In this document: in pieces, positions 45,267-58,400 of the stretch
Layout: each line of letters opens with the position of its first letter
Position numbering within the stretch: the first letter of the stretch is position 1
Assembly: GCA_964017185.1 (NCBI GenBank)
Contig: OZ024870.1
Location: forward strand, 55,306,312-55,370,311
Reading direction: 5' to 3'
Length of the DNA: 64,000 nt
DNA from: Rugalucina vietnamica
Lineage: Eukaryota > Mollusca > Bivalvia > Lucinida > Lucinidae
Program-made: the position numbers and the translations under genes
Notes under the pieces: model-generated
Database searches by the model: none
What the model saw: only the letters and a program-made list of their open reading frames with translations
Told to the model about the DNA's origin: nothing

Positions 45267-46564
45267 GTAATGCACTAGTCATTTGTAACGACGGCCCAAA
45301 CAGCGGGGTACTTTGACCTTTGATCCACCAAAGTCCCCACAAAACCCCCGCACTGCGAGAACAGCTTTTTGGTAAAACCAATGCTCTTTTCCCCCCAAAT
45401 CTGCTACGTTTCCATTTCATTTCGATTTATCAAGCAAACACCGGGTCTTTCCCTGTACAACCCCCCCCCCCCCAGCAGGCACATGCCGTCAAAATGACGT
45501 CAGATCGACGTCGATGCGACGTCGATATGACATCATTCTGACGGCATGTGCCTGCTGGGCCGGCTCATTCCATGCATCCCTTGCTTGCCCTCTTAGCGGT
45601 TTTGAGAGCGCGGTTACAAATGACTGGTTCATATTACTAACATTTCTGTTGCAAAGTCTGAATGAATCTATAGAATTGAAATGCGATTCATAGTTCCATG
45701 AACAACATCGTGTCGCGCGACGTCACATGATTGGATGTTTTAAACGTCATGGCGTCATCGATGCCGTTCCGCCGTTTGAACACACACACTACATGTATAA
45801 ATTCTCTATTTGCTTGTACATGTGATCGCCTTGATATTTTTTCAACAAGCGATAGAAAGAAATGAATATAAATATAAGCAATAAGTTTATTTTTTCTGAT
45901 GTTCCTGGAGCTATGAACTACAGAGGGTCGCTAACAAAGGTTACAATCATTCATTTTGCACGCGACCCACTGTGTTTCATAGCTCCATGAACATCAGGAA
46001 AATGAGATGAGCCTTCGCACGAGAAAACCAACGGCTCCAAATAGGCCCGACGCAAACCGGCCTGTACAGTCACAGAAGCAGGCCAAAAGCTTGAAATATT
46101 GGATTTAAGAAGAAAAGTGATTGTTCTCTCCTTGTAGCGAAAACAAAGAATCCGGGTCGTTTCGCCCGTGGGTCGTTTCGCCGGGTCGTTTCGCCCTGAG
46201 TCGTTTCGCCCTCGTTTTATGGGTGGGTCGTTTCGCCCTTATTAGGCGGGTCGTTTCGCCCGTGGGTTGTTTCGCCCGTGAGTTGTTTCGCCCGTGAGTT
46301 TTTTCGCCTATTATTATTATCATTATTATTATTATCATTATAGTTTTTGTTGTTGATATTGCTATTGATGATGATGCTGATAGTTAGGGTAGGTAGGTAG
46401 GTAGGTAGGTAGGTTGGTAGGTATGTAGGTTTGGTTAAAATGAGTATCTTGACGTATTTTGTTAATATAATATTTATTCAAACATTTTAGCGCTTCCGCT
46501 TCTGTGGCTTTTAATGTTGTAGAAAGATAAAGACAAGAAGGAAGAAAGGAAGGAAGGATGGATG

Positions 46565-46663
<99 letters not shown>

Positions 46664-46972
46664 GTGGTATTTCTGGTATTTCGATAGTCAGCAAAACCAA
46701 TTTTTAAAAATAATTAACAGAAGTGTGATTTTTGTCCAATTCAATTGACTAATGCGATAATCCATTAATATGTTTATGCCTTTAATCACACATACGGTGA
46801 CAATATAATCGTGTTTGTCAATTAAAGGCTATGTGTGAATGCTACAAATGTTTTTCGCGGTGACCGATGGCCGACATTCTTGAAATGTTCAATGGAACTG
46901 ATGATAGCGTGCAATCATAAATCAACATTTTTTTTCTGTACAGCATACTCATTGTGTTACGGTTTTAAGCAC

Positions 46973-47022
<50 letters not shown>

Positions 47023-50000
47023 TAATAAATAATAAAAATGACTTTCGTTTTTCGCTGACGTCAAGCGTTAAAGTGGTCAAAACACACAAACATGTATACG
47101 ATTACAGCGCCATTAACGCAAGTCCGTGCCCATTTATTGTGTTTGAAAAGTTTCGAACTCGTTTCATTTTACACGCAAAAATGAAAGTTTTCTTTATACG
47201 CATTCAAGTGACATAATTACCATGTAGTTTTGGTGCAATTGAAAGTCAACTAACAGCATTTGCTTGGCTTTTGGTGTTTCTTTCCAGAAATCATGTTGGA
47301 CCTGGTGAATATTTTTCGTCCTCATAATTTGTTTCTGTATGATTAACGATTGAAATCATAATATATGAAGTAAATCACTGGCGTTGACGTTCCTTTTTTG
47401 TATGAAATTTAAGCAGGCTGATTGTATTTTCTGTTCGAAATTATTTTTGCCAAAATATTCTGTTTTCTAAAGGAAATAATCATTATCGCAACCAATTTAT
47501 AGTGAGGCGTTTTCAAAGTCCTTTAGTATATAGTACACAAAAGACAGTTATGAATGGTCAGCCCTAGACATATCTTTAAGTTAAAAATAACAAATAATAC
47601 ACCAGATTACACGTTTGGGCATGGTAGAAAAATTAGGGCGAAACGACTCACCAAACAGGGGCAAAACGACTCACGGGCGAAACGACCCATGGCGAAACGA
47701 CCCAGGGCGAAACGACTCACGGGTGAAACGACTCAGGGGCGAAACGACTCACGGGCGAAACGACCCAGGGCGAAACGACTCACGGGCGAAACGACTCACG
47801 GGCGAAACAACTCACGGGCGAAACGACCCGGGACCAAAACAAAGGCGCTTGCACAGCTGATCTGCGACTTTGTTTTCGCACGTGCAGATTGTCGGTTTTG
47901 TTGTTTGATGGCTCAAATGAAATTCATTTCTTAAATACAACATTTTTTGGCATATCCAAAAAAATTTTGGAGTAAAATTTGCACACCAGCTGAGTATATT
48001 TACACGTGTGTATTTTGGCGCATGCGAATTGGACTTAAGTGTTCTTCACAGTGGGATAGAAAAGTGATTAGATTACCCGTTTTATGATTATGCTAAACCC
48101 TTTTGTATTTATTCATTTAATTATTTTTAAATTCTGATTAACATCGTTTAGAGGCAACATTCGTAACTTTGAAATTTACAGGTTTAAAGCTTAAGACAGT
48201 AGAAGTGGATATAAAACATTCAGCCTCTGTCCAAATGGCCATTTCACTCTTTCATGGTTTCTTTTTAATATAGAGGTGATGTATGTTCCTACCAGAAAGT
48301 CCGACAGATCAGAACCAGCACAGACTGTGGATTGTTCGGCTGGGCTAGCTGCACCAAGTACAGGTAAGTTGTGCAGCATTAATTGTTTTATTATTGTGCG
48401 CGAAAAGCACTTTGGGCTTCGAAAAAATAAACTCAGCTATGCTTTCTCGTGCATATAAATTCTAGTTTACCCGTATGTTTTTTTTTTATAAACATATTTT
48501 TTTTTAATTTTCATATTTAATATTTTATTTTTTTTCGTGTGTGTTGGTGAGTTCTTCATGGCTGAAAAAGCCAATTCTTGCTCTAAACTGTCGGTTGTAA
48601 GTACAAGTCAATGTCATGGAAATTGGTCTTGGCATTGCTTTCTCTGTGCTGTCTTTCAACTTTATAAATTCTCTTTTCTTCATGGAGAGCTGCCCCTTTG
48701 ATGAGACCTTGCCACTTTGATCATGTTGATCGTTCCTGTGAAGTCTATTGGTATGCCGAAATTGTATAGAGCACAGGCGCTCGACGACTGGATCGAGTTT
48801 TTTTTTTTATTTATATTTTTTTTTTTTTTTTTTTTTTATTTTTTATTTTTTTTTTTTTTTTTTTGCATTTGCACCCGTTTGCAGACCCTAACGATATGTT
48901 TGCACGTATGCAATGATTTTACCTTTAAACCTTTTTTTATCAATCCTCAATCAACCCTCTGGCCACATTGAAAGCGCTTTCCCTCTTGTAATTCTCCGAT
49001 GAAAACTTTCTTTGGAAGTCGCTCCTTAGCATTCTTATAACATGGCAAGGTCGTTCTGTATAAGCTTTAAGACTGTATGCATGCTTTGCATCTCTGCTTT
49101 CTTCAAGAACCTTGACTTGCCACGTGATTTTGGAATCTTGTCTAGCCATTTGATTTTAACAGCTTTCTCAAACAAAATGAAAATTGTTGTCTCTTTGCAT
49201 GACGTTGGTATACTATCCAGGTCTCACATTCATATAAAAGAGTTGGCAGTAAAACAACTTCGTAGTTTGGTGTCAAGCTTGATTCCATTTCGCTCCCGCA
49301 CATTTGCACGGAGTCTCTCGACTGCCACACTGGCTTTTGCAATTCTGGCAGTAACCCCATCATCAATGTACGCTGCTCTGGAGAGAGTGCTTCCAAGGTT
49401 GGTGAATATATCAATAACTTTCAGTGTTTGTCCATTCACAGTGATGGTTGGTTCATTGTTTTCCAGGTGCTTGTTGGTGTATAACCTCTGTCGTTTTTGT
49501 GCTGATTTTGAGATCATAGTTATCACATGACTGTGAAACTTTATCCATGTCTCTTTGCATTTTTGCCTCTGAGCTGGCATTCTTATCCATATCATCTGCA
49601 TAGAGGAGCTCATCTAGAACATCAGTCTGCACCTTAGATTTGGCAAGCAACTTTTTAAGGTTCAATATTTGCCATCAAAACGGTACCTCGTTGGAAAACC
49701 ATTAGGGTATCACTGTCCTGAAAGCATCCATGACCTCGTCAGGAATTGCAGATCTGCACCTGGAGCTTTACCAGATGACAGTTGTTGAACTGCTTTTCTT
49801 GTTTCCATGGCGATTGAAAATGTATATTGAACATTGCACTCTGTCGACGCACTGTTATTGTCGTTCGTCTATCACACACTGGTAAATGTAAAAGTACTGG
49901 AGCTGGTTGTACCATCCGTTTTACTAGAAAACGTGGAGTCTAAGGTTCACGGGCAAAATTTTATTAGGCATTTTCTTGCTTTATTTTCTATGTTTTCAAA

Positions 50001-52373
50001 GCTAGATCCCTCTTTATCGTCTCTCAATCAGTCAGAATAGAATAATATGGCTGTAAAAGCTTTAACATATACTGAAATTTGGTTATAGCACTATTCTCAT
50101 CTTAAAGAATATGTACGTATATTAATAAAAGTAAAGCAATCGGAGCATCTGCAGACCAACAAAATTCCCCAAAAGAAAGAGCTATTTGTAAGAATTAAAA
50201 TAGCAAGGCACAGTCTTTGCCATATCCAGCTAAACAAACTCATTAAAAACTTAGATGGACCCATTTTAAAAAATAGGACATAAATGAATTTGTACGTTCT
50301 CGTACCTTTCTTTTTTGGTTGATCGGATGCACGGGTTGATGAGATGATAAGCGGGATCTAGGTCTGCAACATGAAAAGTAATGCAAGAAAATGCCTCATA
50401 ACAATTATGTTCATGAACCTTAGACCCTATATTATTTAGCAAAACGGGTGGTACATGGGTGGACTTTTTTTCTTATTGTTGCTCGACATATAGAGTCTGC
50501 GTACTCTAAGAATCAGCTCTAACGTATAACCACCATCTATGTTTGTAGCAAAAATAGGACAAAAATCAACTTTCCCCTCAATTTTGGCACAAAAACACAT
50601 GTCACCGGTCATGCTGGTAGAACTGTATCGGCTTTGGCTTCTAACCCATGAAATAAATCGCATATTGCGTGATTAAATCATAAACGGCAAGGCTTCCGCC
50701 CTTTTCTGCGCTAGGTGACATGACAAACAAAATACAGACAAATTTATATGGAAATATTGAAAAGAGGTACATGTATAAGTTTTATTCACCTTTTCCGCCA
50801 TTTCAATCTTACTCCAGTGCGTAATTAGACATTTTTCACTTTTGAACGGAAATGCTGCTGGCGCTTGCGGTTATGACATTCCGTGTGATGGGGGACGACT
50901 CGTGAGGGCATATTTGAGACGAAGACGAGGGACGATATGAAGAATTACTTAGTCAAAACTACCAATAGCCCGACGAAGACGAATTAAATAAGGAAGTCAA
51001 AAAATGAAATAGTCTAGGACGTGTAGCTGTGTAGCTCAGTAGGTAGCGTCCTTGGAATTGAAAGCGAAAGCTCCTGGGTTCAAGTCCCGGACGGATCACC
51101 ATTTGTCTCTCTAGCGTTGGAAATAAAACATATATTATCAGCTGATTATATTTTTTGGCAAATGCAAGAATTATGAAATGCCCTACTACATTAAATTCTT
51201 AAATCGTAAAGGAATTGAAGTTTGAGACGGCAGCCCACATGTATGTTTTCTCTTGTATTGGGAGCTCGATCGTATTTTTGGTATAAGAGCTGATCTTTCC
51301 TCACGTCAATATTTCTTTCTGGGAGACATGAAAATATGAATATACTGAAGGTTTGTACAGGCATAATGTGGCTAGGATAAGTTAGCCACCCTGAACGACT
51401 TAAAAATGTTTTCTGCGGACGTAGGCACTAACTCAAATAGTTCACTGTATAGTGTACATGTAAAGATATATGTATATTTATTAGGTGTAAGACCTACACT
51501 TCCACGTGCTGTCTCGTGAGAGAACATTATTTATTTTGGCATGTTTATACATGTATTTCAAAACAGATACTCGAAATCGTGATGTTATTTATTTGGTTGA
51601 TGTTTCGTTTTGAGTCCATTAGACAATCATCTGCAAGTCATAAGTGCGATATCCTAGCTACATTTTGCATAGCCATACAAATAAGTTGAGGTTTTGTAGA
51701 CCTTCCACAGTATTTCAGCAATTACGATTTTTGGGATGTTTTTTTCCAAGTCAAAGGCTTTCTTTCTGATCCTCATTTATTATCTTGAATTACGCGTGAT
51801 GTTTATCTGGTTGAATTTAAATACATATAATTATACTTCAAACTAAAACAATATTATTTTCAAGAAAATACAGTTCGTTTTTTTCATAACGTGTCGCGTA
51901 CCTTGCTTAACCCTAAAACAGGATGACAATATTCTTTACGCGAGCACACACACACACACACACGTACGCACGCGCGCACGCACGCAAGTTCCGTAGATGA
52001 CTTCATGTCACAGTGGTTCAGTCAGTCGCTTCGTAAAATCACATGTCGAGAATAAATACGTACATGTAGTTGATATAAGACTGGTACAAAATTATTTTTA
52101 GGGAGCGCGGTGGCTTAGTGGTAGGGCGTCTGACTCCGAATCGAGAGGTCCTGGGTTCGATCCCCACAGGCACCACCGTGTTGTTAGCAAGACACATTAT
52201 CTCCTTACTAACTGGTTAAACCCAGGAAGCGTTGGCTCCGTCCCGACATGACCGAAAAAAAGCCTTAATAAAAATGATTTTGATAAGAGCGCTCAAGAGG
52301 TTGACTCCTATTTTTATTGGAATTATTATTTTTATCTTTTTTTCGCATCTTTGACAATATTCTTGCGTAGAAA

Positions 52374-52426
<53 letters not shown>

Positions 52427-55400
52427 CTTAAAACCTATATGCACTGGTAAAATGCAAAAATAAAGAAATCCAGACAGCAATTAAACATACTTAAGGAATT
52501 AAAATACGCAACACACTAAATTTCAACTTTTACGTATGTATTTGACGTTTTGATAAAATCCTTTTATGAAATGACCTACTGACTGCTTTTTGCATGTGAT
52601 GAAATGAGAAAACGTCATTTTATTGACAAAATTAACGACAAAACGTCAAAAACTATGAAAAACGCAAATTGTGACGTACACGTCGGGGCGAAGGGTAAGG
52701 TGACAAATTCTTTGCATGTGGGTTACGTGACGTCGACTAGATAATGTGCAATAAAGACTTGGATCATTGTATACTTAGGTGCCGTCCCATGTTGCGTTAA
52801 ATCTTGTTAACGCAATGCTGAAGTTTACAATAAAGAAAAATGAGTAATTAACGTCATTTAAATTATTCGATTTTGGCTATTTGTACCTAAACGGTATATA
52901 TCGAACCAACATATGACAATACATGTTTTTTAATCAACAGTGACGTCATAGGTACCGTAGAAATGGATCATCGGAACGTTTGATTTGACTGTCTTTAGAC
53001 AGAGTATCTCGTTATGTAAAGAAGCGAAACGGATTATATGCTTTGAGTAAACACTCGATTTACGCACTGTAATCAAACGTTTGGTAATTGATCATTTTTT
53101 AAATCAGAAAATTTGAAAAGCATGATGAGAGTCTTTAAAATGCAGGATGTTGAATTTCGACGTTATAATGGACGTTTTATGGACGTCTGAAGTATAAAGG
53201 TCATAATGTTTACGTAAATAAACATTTTATTGAATATAACGCATGCCGAAGGAATTTTTCTGGCTTTTGACTCATTTTTTCGATTGACGTTGGTGACGTT
53301 AAACGTCCCATAACATACCCAAATGTTACCAACTGATCAATGGTTACATCTGCAATCACTTTTAGGGGTTTTGGAAACAAAATATTGGTTTTGGTTTCAA
53401 ATTTGACATTTACTGATCATGGTTACAGGGTTTGCTACTGTAGGTCAGTGTGGTTACGCGTACGCCATTAAGCATACATAACCGACAGTGTGGCTCAACC
53501 GGTTGCAATTTGACGTTTAGATATTGTTTTCATATAAGATGCTCAGTTACACCACAGACTTGCATTACAAAGCATGTTTTTAGTAACCCAAAGTATCTGT
53601 TGCGTTTCTTTATTCCTTAAGTATATAAACCGTAAACAATGTTATCATATGCAATGGTAACAATGATTATTGTTGTCTTCCCGTTTAACTGTCTGATTCT
53701 AATGGAACAATGAACTAGAAGTGGCCTTTGACACGACATGTTTACAAAATCGCATCATCAACCGTCATGTTTGCCATTAAAGATACATTACGCGTAGTCG
53801 GCCTTACAAATGCTTGGCGCGAATAAAACAGCTTCCAGTGCAGAAAATTATTTTTAGACACTCGTGTGTATAACTAGGGATCGCTAGTTCAATTCTGAGC
53901 TGCCCATGGCTTTATGGTGACACTATAAAACGAAATCCCGTCTGCATATGATGATAACTGTTGGTGGGAAAACAACTATCAACTATACTCATCAAAAGAA
54001 GTTTTGCACCATTTAGATTTTTTCATATTTTTAAGTGACATTTTAACTAACACATTTTAAAGTTAGCTTTTTGAATTTGCACAGTCTGAAAAAGTTTGAT
54101 AATGTGTGTGATAAGACCAAAAGTTGTTGCGGAAACGATTTGAGGAAAAATTGAAAATTCCAATTTTCTGTATATGCTGAAAATTGGAAAATCGAAAAAA
54201 TTCCACAAAAAATGCCACAGCATCAAGAACACATTTTTGTTTCCAAATTTACACACAAGAGCTCCAAAGCTAATGATTAAGCCTAAAAACAATTTAAAAA
54301 ATCTCAAAATTTTAGTAAAAATTCATTTTTTGACAAAATTGCAATTTTTGAGAAAAAAATGATAAATATTGGTAAAAATGAGTAAAATCGAAATTCATTT
54401 CAATTTTTGATTGTTATGAGATGTTTTGACACCAAAAGTTGCCGCCTGTTTTCTTTCTGTTAAAGGCAATCTCATGTCAAAGATGTTGCATGAGGACTTT
54501 TTTGACATGCAGCTTTTTAAAAATTTTGAATTTGGATGAGTTGAAAACCAGTACTTTCAGTTAAACAATAATGGGTGCTGCATGCTGTGTTTGAAAGAAA
54601 AACAACCCATTTTATTGGAGAGATGAGTTACTAAGCTTTATCTGAGAATTTAAACAAAATCTCAAAAATCGTTATTTTTGGTCAAAAATAGTGTTTTTGT
54701 CAAAAAAATTCAATTTTTAGTTTTTTTGCTTTAAATGATTGCTTTCAGTATCCCGAATGAGGATGTGAAACGAATTCGGGGTTGGAAGCCCAGAAATAAA
54801 GATATGGGCTTTTTGCTGCATCCCAAATTTTGGTGTTTTAAAAAACATGCATTTTTGCACATTTTTATTTAATCTTTTTTAGAAGAAATATTGTTTTGTC
54901 ATTCAGGAAGTCCAGCCCTTTAAGATGGTATTCAGTTTTAAAAGTTTATTTGAAAAATGTCTATACTAGACATTATTTTAAAATGAGAAAAATATTAACT
55001 GGTGCAAAACTTCTTTTGATGAGTATATTTGTTATCGCCATGTGACTTTTAACATACTGGTGCATGTATATACGTACATTGTTTCTGTTAAGCTACATTT
55101 CACGTGTTTTTCGTGAACACACAGAATTTTTTTTATATGTAAACATGGCAAGATTTACGATTTGAAACATTTAGTTGATCTTTAATTTTATGTGCAGTTT
55201 ATTTTTATTCTACGCCTTACAACGTTTTGACACATTTCAAGTAATATCGAGCATGGTCTGTTATCCTCATCAGGATATGTCCGTGACATGTTTACCCCCA
55301 TTGAACAACACTTTTATAAAGCAAAACTTCAGTATGCAGGGGTTTACCTAGTTTTAGCTCACATGAGCCCTTCGGCTCAAAAGGTGAGCTTATAAGATGG

Positions 55401-58400
55401 CCATGCCCCGTCGTCCGTCCGTCATCGTATGTCAACAATTTCCATGATCTTCTTCTCTGAAACAGCTTGGCCAATCAAAGTTAAAACTGTTTGCGGAGCA
55501 TTCTTAGGAAGGGGGAACGAAATTTGCATAAATGGACCAGGTCACATGACCGAGATGGCCGCCTTGGCTATAAATAGCAAAAACCGTTAAAATGTTTCTT
55601 CTCCAGAAGCAGAAGGCCTATGATTTTGTAACTTGGCATGAAGCATCAAACAATATTAAAAGCACTACAAAGTTTGTATTAATCATTTCGCTGGGATGAC
55701 CTTGACCTATTTTACGGAAAGATCAACTTACATGTAGGTCGCCCATGCATTTAAATGAGGAAATTAGTTAAATGTAATTAAATGGGTGGAAACTTGCTAT
55801 GATAATACAAATGGGCAGATTTATTTTTATGAAAACATTAAGACCCAGGTGGTTGTCTGCTCCTGCCTGGGGGATATATACATGTATATGACTATAATAT
55901 TTAAACATCTTCTCTGCAACCACATGGCCGATCAAAGCCAAACTTCGTGGAAGGGGAACGAAAGTTTGTATTAATGGTCAAGGTAACTTACTTGACAATA
56001 ATGGCCGCCATGGCTATAAATTGAAAAACCTTTAAAAGTGTTCTTCTTCAGAACCAGTAGGCCTATGATTTTGAAACTTGGCATGAAGCATCTACAAAGT
56101 CTATATATGACCCAGGGATGACATTAACCTATTATAGGACAAGGTCAACTTAGGTTGCCTATGCTTCTGAAAACATAGATCGTGAGTATTCGTTCTATCA
56201 TGTGTCCACAATCTATGTTTTGAACAAATAAGAAAATATCAAAACTGTTGAACTGAAAATTTTCATTTTTTTTTTTCAACTTAAAAACACACTGTATTTT
56301 GCTTGTTAAGGTTTTGTAATGATATCGTCATGATACAGGGTACCGTTTTAGTGCACATGTATTACACATGCTGATGACAGATCTACAACATTTGATCATT
56401 CTTAACCTTACTCATTAGGGCCCATCTTTGCGTCCGGAATCGGGCAAGCATATAAGCACATAAGCTTCTTACTCAATCTGAATTTAAATAAATAATAAAT
56501 TGAATCGGTTTGTTGATTTGAGCGTTAATCCAACAGCAAAGGTCATATGGAAACGAGACCTCAGTTTATAGTCTCATCCGACAGACTCAAGAAGACCCGG
56601 ATCAAACCTGCGATCTCTGGTTTATAAGGCACGTGAAATATCCACTGCACCATGGAGGCTTGCTTAATAGGTTCAGTATAAACTTTAATCATGATATACA
56701 ATTTTGACTATTACCAGAATTTCAATAGTTTGGCTATTGAAATTTTGGGCCCTATGACAAAATTTCAATAGCCAAACACAACACAATTAAATTTCCCCTG
56801 TTACATGTATATTAGAATCATGAATGGCGGTTCGTTTGTTTACATATAAAAGGTCGGTAAATGGACACGTGAAATGTCTGCGTGGTATACTGTACATGAA
56901 TATGTGTATTCGGGTATTGTCTATCAGTGTCAGCACCATCGTATATGCTTGCGATACAATCAAAGTCCTTAGACCAAATCCAAAGATTGATGCAACACCA
57001 CACAACATGTGATAAAATGGATTAAAACAACCTTCAGCGCAGCAATATCGCTTTGGCAACTACCAACACCAAGACAATGAACTCTTCGCCGTAGGTTGCT
57101 GCCCAATTGATCAGTCTTACAATCACGGGTGACACAAACCAAGTTCTGCTTGTGGGTGTGCAAGTTCGTTTTCTCAGGGTTCTCCCCTCCCCTTTTTCCC
57201 CCTGTTACTGATTTACCCGTCTCATATGAACTAAAATAATCTTGAACGGGCCGAAAATTGTATAAAAAAGGCATCATTATGATAAAAAATAAGCACAATC
57301 AGACCCTTATCTGTAATCAAGTAACAATAGAATGACCAAGAATCTATACAATTAAATTTCCCATCCTAACATAGACACCAGGCGGGAGAGACATGGCGGT
57401 GCAACACATCACAAGCAATTTAACAACACGCATAAAAAAAACAAAATTACTAGCTCTTTCCAAACAAGACCAGCGTCCATTCTGTTTAAAGGGACAATAC
57501 ACGAGGCAATAATCTTAAGAAAACACATGTGTCAATGTGAAGACTGTAAACAAAATTATTTGTGAAACATATGAATAATTTGTGCACTTTGACAGAATAT
57601 GTAGTGTCCAAAATTGCTTCTACGTGTATTTGAAAATGGCGAACATCAAAAGTAAACTGCGGCGAAGTGACGCGCGACCCGCTTTACGGGGCGACTGAAA
57701 CACTATGTGTCCTCCACGTCCTCCACTTTAGAAACTCATGAAAATAATATAATTGTGTTAGTTTGATTTTAATTTATTTATTTGAATTCAACCAGGTGAA
57801 ACAGCACGCATACTATCACACAGAATAAATGAGGATCAGAACGAAAGCTTATGTCTTGCCAAATTGATTTTCTACATCGTAACCATCGGTCTCGATATGG
57901 CAGAATACTGTTGAAAGTCTACAATAAACAAAAACAGTTGTGTGGCTAGGCATATTGTAGCTACATGTATCGCTCTTCCTACTGTCGAATGAACTCAAAA
58001 CGAGACATCGACAAAATAAACATCGTTCGCTCACGAGATAGCACGTGAAACTGTAGTTTTACATCTAATAATACACATATATCTGAACATGTACACTATA
58101 CTTTTTTGATTTGGTGTCTTGTGTATTTGTTAAAATTCAGTTTTACGTCCCTTTCAAGATTATTTCAGCTCATATGAAAAACATCAAACAGTAGGTGGGG
58201 CGAAAACGGGAGTACTCCGAGAAAAACCGCCTGACACACCCGCAAGCAGAACTTGGCCTGTCTCACATGTGGTCATTGTGGGTCTCGAACTCACACCAGA
58301 CACAACGGTGAGATGATTAAGTGATTATGAAACAGCGCTCTTAACTGCTCGGCCACGGGGGACGCTTGTGGATTTTTTTAGTCATTAGAGGCGGTCAGCT

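Larger units (their letters stand above)
45267..48273. other. Intron 1 of the EMI-CCP-EGF gene
   Basis: It holds a short palindromic MITE (45471-45559), a 102-bp hairpin (45896-45997), a split dispersed repeat with a foldback element inserted (46149-47835), and no supported exon. Confidence 0.7.

Noticed and set aside
46362-46700. Open frame with SIYL repeats
   Set aside because: Translation of the GATA microsatellite.
47635-47835. Regular 16-bp repeats looking like a CRISPR array
   Set aside because: Units are directly tandem without spacers, mirrored at 46152-46310, and flanked by a 9-bp duplication; the context is eukaryotic.
48717-48971. Phe-rich open frame
   Set aside because: Translation of a poly-T tract with no domain on either side.
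51028-51102. Functional tRNA gene
   Set aside because: A and B boxes are good but the acceptor stem does not pair, and a matching copy lies inside an inverted repeat element.
52103-52180. Functional tRNA gene
   Set aside because: No acceptor-stem pairing, and a SINE-like tail with an A-rich end follows.
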